DNA from: Clostridia bacterium
GTDB lineage: Bacteria; Bacillota; Clostridia; TANB77; CAG-508
DNA: 56,320 nucleotides
Assembly (NCBI GenBank): GCA_900759475.1
Contig: CAAEVK010000038.1
Span: forward strand, 1-56,320
Direction: 5' to 3'
The notes under the pieces were generated by a model. It made no database searches, had not been told where the DNA came from, and saw only the letters and a list, made by a program, of their open reading frames with translations. Positions 9,549 to 20,317 of this stretch are shown here, piece by piece. Position 1 is the stretch's first letter. Every line of letters starts with the position of its first letter. Made by a program: the position numbers and the translations under genes.

Positions 9549-9949
9549 TTTTGTTTATCACCGCCAATGTTACCAAAAATATCCATTAAATTTCCCATTT
9601 TTAACAAAGTTGCATATTGGTCAACCTTACTTTTTCTACTTTCTTTTAAATATGGTTTTAAAGATAAAAGAAGATTACTACTAGGATTATCTTTGGCATT
9701 CATTTTTTCTATAATTGTTTTCATTTTTAAAATGGTATTCATATCTATATTAGAGGTAGCATTTGCTTTAGAATCTGTAGAAGAATTGTTAAGCATATTA
9801 GCAAAGTTATTTAGCATTTCAGGAGAAATTTTAGAAAAATCAAAGTTATTTGTATTATTGGAATCTATTTTAGCACTTGTATTATTAGAATGACTGTTAT
9901 TATTCATCATATCAGAAAATTGATTTAGCATATCTTCTATATTTTTCAT
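9545..9949 (-). CDS. Conserved hypothetical protein, asparagine-rich N-terminus
   Basis: 134 residues from the ATG at 9949. GGGAGG lies upstream, 10 bases from this ATG and 4 bases from an alternative GTG two codons earlier. The first 75 residues are rich in N, S and D. The C-terminal block (MNTILKMKTIIEKMN, then NLLLSLKPYLKESRKSKVDQ) is the conserved part of a clostridial family of unknown function. It is the first gene of a minus-strand pair with the 99-residue protein. Confidence 0.7.
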   Translation of the reverse strand: MKNIEDMLNQFSDMMNNNSHSNNTSAKIDSNNTNNFDFSKISPEMLNNFANMLNNSSTDSKANATSNIDMNTILKMKTIIEKMNAKDNPSSNLLLSLKPYLKESRKSKVDQYATLLKMGNLMDIFGNIGGDKQK

Positions 9950-10417
9950 ACCCACAATGCCTCCCTTAAAATATATGTACACTAATAATATATGAAACAT
10001 AAAAAAAAACGTGACAAAAAGTTTTAATAATTGCATAGAGTGTTTTAAAATATAGGGTATGATATATTTTGTGGAATTACTATTGTGTTCTAATTTAAAT
10101 AAATTGTAAATGGTAATATGGTATTTAGTAAATTATGAAAAAAATATTAAAAAGTTTTTTGTAGACCTATTGAAAACTTTACATAAAAAGTGTATAATGA
10201 AATTACTTGTAGAAATAAATATATTGTTGATGAAAATGTAATAAAAATGTAATAAATTTACAAAAATAGACTATCCGTACAAGAAAATTTACTATAAAAA
10301 AGCAAAATGAAGCTAACCATATTGACGAAAGATAAATAAAATGTAAAAATATAATAGAATTTATATAATAAGGGAATGTTATGCCCTTATGTAGATATGT
10401 AACAAGGAGGCAAAAAA
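9950..10417. other. Divergent intergenic region before the surface-protein operon
   Basis: About 470 bases with no supported gene. It holds the minus-strand upstream signals of the small-gene pair, a consensus plus-strand promoter (10170-10198) and a leader of about 210 bases. The leader ends in AAGGAGG, 6-7 bases before the ATG at 10418. Confidence 0.6.
10170..10198 (+). promoter_or_regulatory. Sigma-A promoter of the surface-protein operon
   Basis: TTGAAA (10170-10175), 17 bases, TATAAT (10193-10198). It implies a 5' leader of roughly 210 bases before the first adhesin gene. Confidence 0.75.
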
Positions 10418-13400
10418 ATGCAAAAAAATTTAGAAAAAATGGTAACAGGAAGAAGTGTAATTGCTAATAAAATAATTGCAATCATGTTAATAATAACATT
10501 AACTTTTGCAAACGTTATTTTATTAGGTGTAGTAGTAGGAAAGGGAGTTATTAGCTATGCAGCAGAAAATCTAGAAGGACAAGACAATAATACCCAACAC
10601 CAAAATGTAAAATTTGATGCATATTTTATGAAAGAAGGAGTTAAAACACATAGCTTAACAATAGACAGTCAAGAAAGTACCAAACTATACTTTGCATTAA
10701 ACATAAAAGAAAAAGGTTATTTTAAAAATGGAAGCATAGAATTAAAAAATCCAAATTATTATATAACAGAAAAACTAGAAGCCTCTGAAATTATGCAAAA
10801 AATAGAAAATAATATTATACAATTAAAACAAATTAACTATGGCACAGAAGCCATAGTAGATTTGCCAATTGCATTAGAAATAGAAGATGAATTTCTATTA
10901 GAAAAAATAAATCAAGAAAGTAGTTTAATTTTAAAAGGAATTTATGTAACAGAAAATGGAGAAGAAATACAAATAGAAAAAGAAATAAAACTAAACGTAA
11001 TCTGGACAAGCCAAAATAAAATTAACTTAACAAATCAAATTAGTAAATATAAAGAATATAAAGAAGCAGAAAAAGTTTTAGTACAAGAACAAATAAAACT
11101 AACAAAAGAAAGCAAAGGCCTACCAATAACAACAACAAAAATAGAAATACAAGTACCAGAATACAAAAACACAGCACCAGAAAAAATAATAGTACAAGCT
11201 AACAATCTAGGACTAACCACAGGAGAAGAGTATGAAGCAATTACATTTAGTAAAGAAAACTGGAATTATAATAAAAGCACACAAAAACTAGAAATTGAAG
11301 TGGAAAACAAAGAAATAGAAGGAAAAATATGGGCAGGGCTAGGAGAAGACGAATACACAATTACCTACATATATGGAAAAGAAGCAATTGAAAATAAAGA
11401 AGCAAGCAATAAAATAGAAAGCAAAATAACAGCAACAATAACAACCTATAATGGAAAAGAAAAACAAGAAAATAAAATAGAAAGTAAAGAAGAAAAAGAA
11501 TTAGAAGAAGAAATAGGAGAAATTATAACAGGAAGAACGAAAATAGAAGAAAGTAGTATATCAAAAGGAAAATTATATGCTAACACTAACTCAAACAATA
11601 GAGAATACGAAACAATCTATCACATAAAACAAATGGTAGAAATTCCATATATAGAAGAAACAGAAAGTATAATAATACAAGGAAAAACAGAACAATTTAT
11701 AGATCAAGAAGGAACAAAGGCAAGTACGAAAATAGGAGGAATAAACTACACAGCCTATACTAAAACAACAGTGGATTCAACGAGTTTAGAAAAAATACTA
11801 GGACAAGATGGATACATTATTGTAAAAAATAGTTCTGGAGAAGAAATAGGAAAAATTAGTAAAGAAAACAATGAAATAGTATATACACAAAAGCAAGACC
11901 AAATTACATTAGAAACAAGTAAACCAGTAGAAGAGGGGAACTTGATTATTAATCATGAAAAAATAATAAAAGCAGATTTACCATATTTAAAAAATCAACT
12001 ACTAACATATAAACAACTAGAAACAGGAATGCAAATAGGAGAAAGCGAAGCAACAGCAACAGTAGAACTAACAGAAACAGAAACAAAAGTAGATATGACA
12101 ATTAATAAACAAGTTATTAATAAACAAGAAAACATAGAAATAAAACTAGAATTAAATAACACAAATGAAACAACAGATTTATATAAAAACCCAAAATTCA
12201 CGATAGAACTACCAGAATATATAGAAAAAGCAGAAATAAACAAAACAGAAATACTATTTGAAGAAGAATTAAAAATAAAAAAAGCAGAAGTAATAAAAAA
12301 TGAAGATGGAAAACAAGAAATACAAGTAGAATTAGCAGGAACACAAACAAGATTTAATACAATACCAAACACAAATGGTACAACAATTATAATACAAGCC
12401 AACCTAACAGTAAGTAAAACAGGAGAAGGAAAAGCAAAGCTACAAGTAATAAACGAAAATGCAGTAAATTATAGTAAAGAAGGAAATACAGAAGCAGTAC
12501 TAAATGGATATGTAACTACTTATTTAGATATTACAATACCTAATGAAAACAGCCAACAAAATAATATTACAGTAGGAACAGAACCAGAAGGAACAAGCAA
12601 TAATAATACTGAACAACCAAATGATTCAGGCAATGAAGAAATAGAACAATACCTAAAAGTAACAATAGAAAGTAATGAATACCAAGATAAGGTTTACCAA
12701 CCAGAAAGTGAATATACTTATTCTATTTTAATAGAAAATACAACTCCTGAAGATGTAGGAGAAGAACTAGTATGGTCAGATGAAGACATTGAAAAACTAA
12801 ATCAATTAAATGCCAGAATAGAAGAAATAGAAAGTAATGAAACATTTACAGAAGAACAAGAAATAGAATTAAATAATCTTTATCTTGAAAACATAAAATT
12901 ATCTAAAAAATATGCAAGAGGAGAAGAAAAAGAATATTATGAGCTTTTAGAATTAAAGCAAAGCAAAATAATAGAAATAAATCAACAAATTATAGAATAT
13001 CAAAATTTAAAAGGATTAGATTCATTAACAGAAGAACAAACCAAAAAATTAAATGAATTAGAGCAAATATTAGGTTCTTATATTTTAGCATTGGATGAAT
13101 TTAATAACTATGTAGAACAATTACCAGAAGACAACTTAACTCAAGAACAAGAAGAGAAATTAGATGAATTAGGTAAAAAAGTAGAAGAGGAAGAAGAAAA
13201 ACTAAAATCTTTATCAGAAGAACAAGAAACAAAATTTGCAGAATTAGAGAAAAAAATAGAAGATGGAACAATAACGAATGTAGATGATACAACAATTAAA
13301 AATATAGAATTAAAACTAAATTTACCAACATATGTTACTTATGAATCAACACAATTAATTGATAGTGAAGGAAATGTGGTAAGAACAAAAACAATGGAAT

Positions 13401-15043
13401 ATGATAAAACAAATCACGCTGTAATATTAAAGCTAGAAGAATATCCAGAAAATTTTACCCAGCTATATTGGAATATAAAAACAACAATAGAAGACATTGG
13501 AGAAGAATATATAAAACAAATACAAAGTGTGGTTAATTTACAATATGAACAATTAGACAAAAAAATAGAAAATAAACAAATGGCTAATTTAACTATAGGT
13601 AAAATTGGTATAGAAATAATAAAAACAAGCCAAGGACTAAACGAGACAAACAAAGTATCTGATGAAATAACATTTAAATTACAAATTAAAAATATTGGTG
13701 GAGTAAATTGCTATACAACTAAAGTATTATTTAAATTACCAGAAGGACTATCTTTTAAAAATATGTATTACGGAGTAGAAGAGGATAACAAACAACTAGA
13801 GGAAAAAGCCCCAACTATTACAGAAGAATGGATGGAAGTTCCAATTTCTATATTAGAAGTAGGAAAAACAACGTATGCATATATAACTACAGTAGTAGAA
13901 GAAACAACAGAAGATAAAGAATTGTTAGTAGAAGCAATAGTACAATATAAAGAAAAAGAAGAAGATGTTTTTCAAGAAGAAAAATTAAATTGGAATGTTA
14001 TCGTAGAAAAAACAGAAAGTGAAAATAATCCAAACGACTCAAATGACCAAGATAATCCAAATAGACCAGGAACCTATTCAATAAGTGGATATGCATGGGA
14101 AGACCAAAATAAAGATGGAATAAAAGCTCAAAGAGATATAGGAATACAAGGAATAAAAGCAATATTAGTAAATGTAAATACAGTTGAAACAATAGGAACA
14201 ATTTTAACAGATGAAAATGGATACTATAGATTTAATAATGTAGAACCAGGAGAATACCAAATTATATTTGAATATAATAGCAAAGATTATGGATTAACAG
14301 AATACAAAAAAACAGAAGAGGAAGAAATTAATTCAAATGCAATAAAAGTAGAAGATGGAGCAGCAATAACAGACGTCATTAAAGTAGTTGATAAAAACAT
14401 TCATTATATTAATATAGGTTTAGTAAATATTCCAGTATTTGATATGAGCTTAACAAAAAGAGTAAGTAAAATAACAGTACAAAATGCAGAAGGAACAAAA
14501 ACATATAATTTTAACAATGCAGAGCTAGCAAAAGTAGAAATTAATGGCAAATACATTAATGGTTCAACAGTATTAGTAGAATATAAAATTAGAGTAACAA
14601 ACGAAGGAGAATTAGCAGGTACTGTAGAAAAAATTGTAGATTATATGCCAAAAGAAATGACATTTACTTCAGACCTAAATAGTGCATGGGTACAAGAAAG
14701 CGATGGTAATTTATATAATACAGAATTAAGTAAAGTTGAAATAAACCCAGGAGAAACAAAAGAAGTCACACTAGTACTAAGAAAGAAAATGACAGAAGAT
14801 AATACAGGAACAATAAACAATAGAGCAGAAATTACAGAAGTAAGTAATTTAAGCAATACAGAAGATTATGATTCTATACCAGGAAATAAAGTACAAGGGG
14901 AAGACGATATATCAACAGCAGATGTTATTATAGGAATTAAAACAGGAGAAGTTGTATTATATACTATAATAACAATAATTAGCTTAACAATATTAGGAAT
15001 AGGTATTTATTATATTAACAAAAAAGTACTAAAAAGAAAGTAA
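10418..15043 (+). CDS. Giant membrane-anchored surface protein with SdrD/CnaB-like and DUF11-like domains
   Basis: 1541 residues. An N-terminal signal/membrane segment (about 17-45, ending ISYAAE) is followed by a long beta-rich region. A highly charged coiled-coil insertion spans about residues 780-950 and repeats the pattern L-T/S-E-E-Q-E-x-x-L. An SdrD_B/CnaB-like domain (SGYAWEDQNKDGI) lies at about 1220-1300, a DUF11-like domain (VEYKIRVTNEGELAGTVEKI) at about 1375-1490, and a C-terminal membrane helix with a basic tail at about 1511-1541. No LPXTG sorting motif is seen, so it is held by the helix. It is probably an adhesin or surface scaffold. The second adhesin gene follows with a gap of 14 bases. 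Confidence 0.8.
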   Translation: MQKNLEKMVTGRSVIANKIIAIMLIITLTFANVILLGVVVGKGVISYAAENLEGQDNNTQHQNVKFDAYFMKEGVKTHSLTIDSQESTKLYFALNIKEKGYFKNGSIELKNPNYYITEKLEASEIMQKIENNIIQLKQINYGTEAIVDLPIALEIEDEFLLEKINQESSLILKGIYVTENGEEIQIEKEIKLNVIWTSQNKINLTNQISKYKEYKEAEKVLVQEQIKLTKESKGLPITTTKIEIQVPEYKNTAPEKIIVQANNLGLTTGEEYEAITFSKENWNYNKSTQKLEIEVENKEIEGKIWAGLGEDEYTITYIYGKEAIENKEASNKIESKITATITTYNGKEKQENKIESKEEKELEEEIGEIITGRTKIEESSISKGKLYANTNSNNREYETIYHIKQMVEIPYIEETESIIIQGKTEQFIDQEGTKASTKIGGINYTAYTKTTVDSTSLEKILGQDGYIIVKNSSGEEIGKISKENNEIVYTQKQDQITLETSKPVEEGNLIINHEKIIKADLPYLKNQLLTYKQLETGMQIGESEATATVELTETETKVDMTINKQVINKQENIEIKLELNNTNETTDLYKNPKFTIELPEYIEKAEINKTEILFEEELKIKKAEVIKNEDGKQEIQVELAGTQTRFNTIPNTNGTTIIIQANLTVSKTGEGKAKLQVINENAVNYSKEGNTEAVLNGYVTTYLDITIPNENSQQNNITVGTEPEGTSNNNTEQPNDSGNEEIEQYLKVTIESNEYQDKVYQPESEYTYSILIENTTPEDVGEELVWSDEDIEKLNQLNARIEEIESNETFTEEQEIELNNLYLENIKLSKKYARGEEKEYYELLELKQSKIIEINQQIIEYQNLKGLDSLTEEQTKKLNELEQILGSYILALDEFNNYVEQLPEDNLTQEQEEKLDELGKKVEEEEEKLKSLSEEQETKFAELEKKIEDGTITNVDDTTIKNIELKLNLPTYVTYESTQLIDSEGNVVRTKTMEYDKTNHAVILKLEEYPENFTQLYWNIKTTIEDIGEEYIKQIQSVVNLQYEQLDKKIENKQMANLTIGKIGIEIIKTSQGLNETNKVSDEITFKLQIKNIGGVNCYTTKVLFKLPEGLSFKNMYYGVEEDNKQLEEKAPTITEEWMEVPISILEVGKTTYAYITTVVEETTEDKELLVEAIVQYKEKEEDVFQEEKLNWNVIVEKTESENNPNDSNDQDNPNRPGTYSISGYAWEDQNKDGIKAQRDIGIQGIKAILVNVNTVETIGTILTDENGYYRFNNVEPGEYQIIFEYNSKDYGLTEYKKTEEEEINSNAIKVEDGAAITDVIKVVDKNIHYINIGLVNIPVFDMSLTKRVSKITVQNAEGTKTYNFNNAELAKVEINGKYINGSTVLVEYKIRVTNEGELAGTVEKIVDYMPKEMTFTSDLNSAWVQESDGNLYNTELSKVEINPGETKEVTLVLRKKMTEDNTGTINNRAEITEVSNLSNTEDYDSIPGNKVQGEDDISTADVIIGIKTGEVVLYTIITIISLTILGIGIYYINKKVLKRK

Positions 15044-15057
15044 AAGAGGTGAAAAGG

Positions 15058-18000
15058 TTGAAAAAATTAAGGATATTACTAACTATTTTAATAATAAGTA
15101 TAATCTATATATGCCTTAGCCAAAATGTAGTCAATGCTGATACAGTTATTCAAGAAATGACAGATAATACAAATTACAAGTATATTAATTATGGAATTAT
15201 AGCTAGTGATCCAAGAATAACTAATAGACAAGTAGATACTTTTTCAAAAGGAGCATATGAAAGACTAACAAATGGACAATCCCAATACTTGAGTTCTATG
15301 AACTTAGCACAAAGCCAAAACATATATTGTGTAGAACCAAGTCGTACTTTTGTGGCTGGACCATATTCTAAAGGTGATGGAGGAGTACAAGCCGGAACAT
15401 TTGACAACCAACCAGAACTAGGCTGGATTTATTCTTCACGGATTAAATAATATTGCTCCAGGAGCAGGAAATAATGATTTAAGTCAAGCAGCAGCCCAAA
15501 GAGTAGTATGGGGACAGGTAGCAGCTTCTTACCATGCAGCAGATAGAAACCATAGAGTCTATAAAGAAGCACAAGCATATGCAAACTATGGTCAAGCACG
15601 TGTAAACTATAGAAATGAAACAGGTTCAGACTACAAATATCCAACAGTATATCAAACAGAACCTAAATCTATTAATTATTTAGCAGGTCCATATAAAATT
15701 GACTATATGTATGGACAATACCAAGATACTTATGTATGTGGAATAGAAGAAATGATTATGAAAGATAAGGATGGAAATATTGCTACTTATTCTACAGCAG
15801 ATTTGGGAGACACCCCAAGGTGGTATATAGCCAATGCTGATGGAACTCCATACACAAAAGGATATGGACCTGGAGGAAATTATCCAAAACCAAACGAAGA
15901 GTTTTATATTAAAGTAATAAAATTTTATAAAAATAAGGCATATTTAACATTTAAAATATCAAAAATAGAAACACATTCAAGTTATGTAAATGCTACTGGA
16001 TGGTATACTTTTGTAAAAGGAAGTACACATCAATGTGCTTCTTGTGAGAGAAAAGATGACTTAGGATGTGGAAAAGAATGGACTGAAACCTATAAAAAGT
16101 ATACAGTAAGGTATTTAACAGGACGTATGTGTTATCGTTGCGGAAAAACTAGACCATCATCAGTTACACCAGGAGATGACTGGGGTCATCTATGTAATTC
16201 ATACACATGGGCAACTCGAACGGTTAAATGTACTGGTAGAGTTGGGGGAAGAATGTGTTGCTCGATACACACTTGCGGTGGACCTTCAGACGATTATTAT
16301 GAAGCAGGTGTAGATAGTAAGGGGAATGCTTATAACGCAGGATATTACACATGTGCTACACAAACAAAAGTTAATGTTCGTTCACAATATATTAATGTTG
16401 TAGAAGAACCATATAGGGAAGAAACAGAAATAAACTTAGAACTAGAAATTAAATTAGACTGTGTAGATTTATCTTTAAGAAAATTTGTAACAGGAATAAC
16501 AGATGTTGATGATGTAATATATAATGCAGATGGAAGCGTAAAAGATGCAGAAAGCAAACAACAAGAAGTAACAAATAGAATACCACAAGTAGATACAGGA
16601 CCAATAAGAAGAGAAGAAGGAACAACAGCAATATACAACCATACAAAAGAACCACTAAAGGTAAAAGTAGGAGATATAGTAGAATATACAATAAGAGTAT
16701 ATAATGAAGGAACAGCAAATGGATATGCAGAAGAAGTAACAGACTATTTACCAACAAACCTAGAATTTATTAGTGGAGTAGTAGATGGAGTAGATTATGG
16801 CTGGAAAGCAACAACAGAAAATGGAATAACAGTACTTAAAACAAATTATTTATCAGACAAAATATTTGTAGCATTCCAAACAGAAGGAGTATTTAGACCA
16901 AATAATGTAGGAGCAGATGGACTAGATTACAAAGACTTAAAATTAATCTGTAGAGTAAAAGATGAAGCTGTAGCTAACGAAAAAATTACAAATATAGCAG
17001 AAGTAACAAAATACAAAGATAAAGAAGGAAATATACTAGATGGTGATACAGATTCAGAACCAAATAATGTTAAATTACCAACAAATGATGCAGAATGGCA
17101 AAACTATAATGGAGCAGGACAAACAGGAAACTATGTAAAAGGACAGGAAGATGAAGACGACTTTGAAAAACTAACAATAGAATATACAGATATAGAAGGA
17201 ACTGTATGGAAAGACTGTGAAGAAGGAAAACAAGAAGAAAGAGATAATGTTCTAACAAATAGAGATGAACGTTTTGCAAACATAGATGTAGAACTATACC
17301 AAGATAGAGAAGGAAATGGAAACTACATAAAAATAGCAACAACCAAAACAGATGCAAATGGACATTATAAATTTGACAGATTTAATGTAGAAGGAATAAG
17401 AAAAAATCCAGATGGCTCATATACACTATCGCCAATAAGGTTAGAAGTAAATAAGAACTATATAGTAAAATTTGGATATGGAGGACAACAATACGAGCCA
17501 GTAACAGTAACACCATTAACAAGTAATGCTTATACAATAGAAAAATCAGCAGGACATGAAGTAGCAACAGAAAGACAAGCATTAAATGAAAGTTTCTTTG
17601 AAATAGTAAATGGAACAAGCAGTAAAAAAGCAGATGGCTCTATAGGAATAAATGGAGTAATAAAATATGACAAAGACACAGCTAAACACACATCAACCCT
17701 AATAAGAGATAGAGGAAGGGCAGAAGGAGAAGCATTCTGGCAAGCAAGTAAAATATGGTCAACAACAGATAGTTTTCCAGGAACACTAGCGAACGAAAAA
17801 ATACATAATATAAACCAAGGACTATATGAAAGAGCACAAATTAATTTTGGAATAATGAGTGACGTAAAAGAAGCAGAGCTAGTAATAAATGGAAAAAGCT
17901 CAATCTATGAACATAATAGAAAAGACGAAGGAAAAGCAATAAGTATTGAGCTAACACAAGAGGACTTAAGAACAGTATATAACCAAGCAATATATAGATC

Positions 18001-20068
18001 AGACTACATGTACAGAATAGATGACTATAAAACAGGATATTATACTGGAGGAGCAAATCCGGGAACATATGGAACATTTGCAGATAATTTAGACAATACA
18101 ACATTAAAAAACGGAGATGAACTAGAAGTATATTTAACATACAAAATAAAGGTAAAAAATTATTCATCAAAAGCAGGAAACATAACAGAATTAGTACATT
18201 ATTATCCAAACGAATATACATTAATAGATTCGTGGTATGAAAAAGCAGGTCAAACAGGAAAGGTTACTTGGAGAGCAGGAAGTGATATAACAATAGAAGA
18301 GACAATACAAACAGGAGGAGAACATAAAGAAGAAGTAACATACAAAGAAATCTTTACAGATGGAATCAAAAATGTATCAATAGGAGCAAATGAAGAAGTA
18401 TATGTATATATAAAATACCAAGTAAATAAAGGAGAAGATAGAGCAAACTTATTAGAAACAAATGGATATGCAGAAGACGGACAAAGTATATTACTAGGAG
18501 AAAGATACACATATACAGAAATAACAGGATACAGTAGCCAAGAAGGTTTAATAGACTTAAATTCAGAACCAGGCAATATGAAAATAGACAATATAGATGA
18601 ATATGTAAACAGCTATGAAGATGATACAGATAGAGCTCCAGGAATAAACCTACATATAGAAACAGAAGCACCAACAAGAGAACTAAGTGGATATGTATTT
18701 GAAGATATGATAGCAGGGCAAGACAGTGATGGAGTAAACATAGGAAATGGAACATTTGAAGGAAACGATAAAAAAGTAAACGGAGTAAGAGTACAATTAA
18801 TAGAATTAGTAGAAATAGAAGGAAAAACCTATGAATACATATGGCAAGAAATATTTACAGGAGACGGAAAGACAAGCTACATGGATAGAAAAGGAAACCT
18901 AGTAACAAACGAAAGGAATGCAGAAGGACTAGGAGAGGGAGAATATAGATTTACGGAATACATACCAGGAAACTACATAGTAAGATTTATATATGGAGAT
19001 ACAGTAAGAACACTATATTACAATGGACAAGATTATAAATATACAAAATATGTAGGATATGGAGAAAACAGTTCATCAGTAAGAGACAACAAAGAAAGAA
19101 GACAACAAGTAATAAATTATTCAAGTACAATAACAAATGCAAAAGGAGAAGTGTTAGCAGCCACAAGCCAAGACAATGAATTACATACAGAATTATTAAA
19201 ACAAACATGGATGAATGCAGATACCCAAGAAGTAATGGATATAACAGTAAACATGGCTAGTCCAGGGCATAAAGTAAACTGTGGAATAATAAGAAGGCCA
19301 AAAACAGAATTAACTGTAATAAAAGAAGTAGTAGGACTAAAAGTAGTACATAATGGAATTATATATGTAGATACAGCAAATGGTGTAGAAACAGGGTTAA
19401 AGAAATTACCAGATGGAAATTATAGTTTAGAGTTAGATGATGAATTATTAAATGGAGCAGAATTATATGCAGACTATAGTATAAAAATAGTAAACACAGG
19501 AGAAAAAGACACATTATATAACTATTTTGAAGGAGACACTAAATATGGAGCAAATCAACATGAATTAATAACAACAAGTGCAGACAGAATTTGTGATTAT
19601 CCAGAAAGAATAGGTTATGATGAAGGAACAAACCCAGATTGGACAACACAAAATATAGACTATACTATTTTAAAACAAGAAGTACAAGACAAAATTACAA
19701 AAGATAATGTTTTGGTAATTACAACAAGTAAATTAACCAAAGACTTAAAACCAGGTGAAGAAATAGAAACTAGATTTACGGCAGGAAAAGTAATGGCAGC
19801 AGGTGCAGGAGATGATATGATATATAACAATGTGGCAGAAATTGTACAAGTAACAAACAAAGTAGGTAGAAGAGACGAAGGAAGTATACCAGGAAACTAT
19901 ATTCCATTATCAAACATAATCGATGAACCAGATACAGATGGAGCTACAATAACAGTAACAGATCCAACAGGATTACAAGGACCACAAATTTACTATATTT
20001 TATCAATTACAATAGGAGCAATATTAATATTAGGAATTGTGTTAATTAAAAAAGTTGTAAAAAAATAA
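15058..20068 (+). CDS. Giant surface adhesin with TQXA-type thioester domain, read through a CGG +1 frameshift
   Basis: About 1669 residues from the TTG at 15058 (GAGGTG six bases upstream; a GTG at 15049 is the alternative). A signal peptide (about 1-30) is followed by a thioester domain: cysteine 91 in YCVEP and glutamine 147 in AAQRVVW match the Cys-Gln pair that forms the internal thioester for covalent binding to host surfaces. An in-frame CGG (15439-15441) lies between these two residues; skipping C gives glycine 128 and joins them. Then come a cysteine-rich block (about 325-410), DUF11-like repeats (about 535), SdrD/CnaB-like domains (about 711-800 and 1206 onward) and a C-terminal membrane helix with lysine tail. 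No LPXTG. Confidence 0.82.
15439..15442 (+). other. CGGA +1 frameshift site in thioester adhesin
   Basis: TCA CGG ATT AAA TAA becomes TCA (C) GGA TTA AAT, giving S-G-L-N. The zero frame stops two codons after CGG. Confidence 0.88.
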
Positions 20069-20076
20069 TAGTATAA

Positions 20077-20118
20077 AAAATTTAGGGATGTAGATAGTTA
20101 CATCCCTAAATTTTATAA
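20077..20118 (+). terminator. Intrinsic terminator after the adhesin operon
   Basis: A 16-bp perfect stem (20077-20092 with 20099-20114, core TTTAGGGATGTA) is followed by T-rich sequence. Confidence 0.85.
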
Positions 20119-20317
20119 AAAAACTTGTATTTTTCAACAATATATAATAAAATGATTCGTAGAATATAATATTTTTTGAAACAAAAGAAAAGAAGAAAAA
20201 AAAATATAGCACAAGATGTTGAAAACTTTTTTATAATTCTACCTTGTTATGACAAAAAATGAAATGGGCTTGTACTACAATAGAATTGATAAAAAAGTAA
20301 AAAGGTGGTCTTAAACA

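Noticed and set aside
16345..19208. Many leucine-rich minus-strand open frames across the adhesin genes
   Set aside because: They are shadows caused by the AT-rich, stop-poor antisense of acidic repeat sequence; no binding sites or family motifs.
20119..20317. Spo0A boxes before spoIIE
   Set aside because: A TGACAAA at about 20250 only partly matches the 0A box, so I did not call it.
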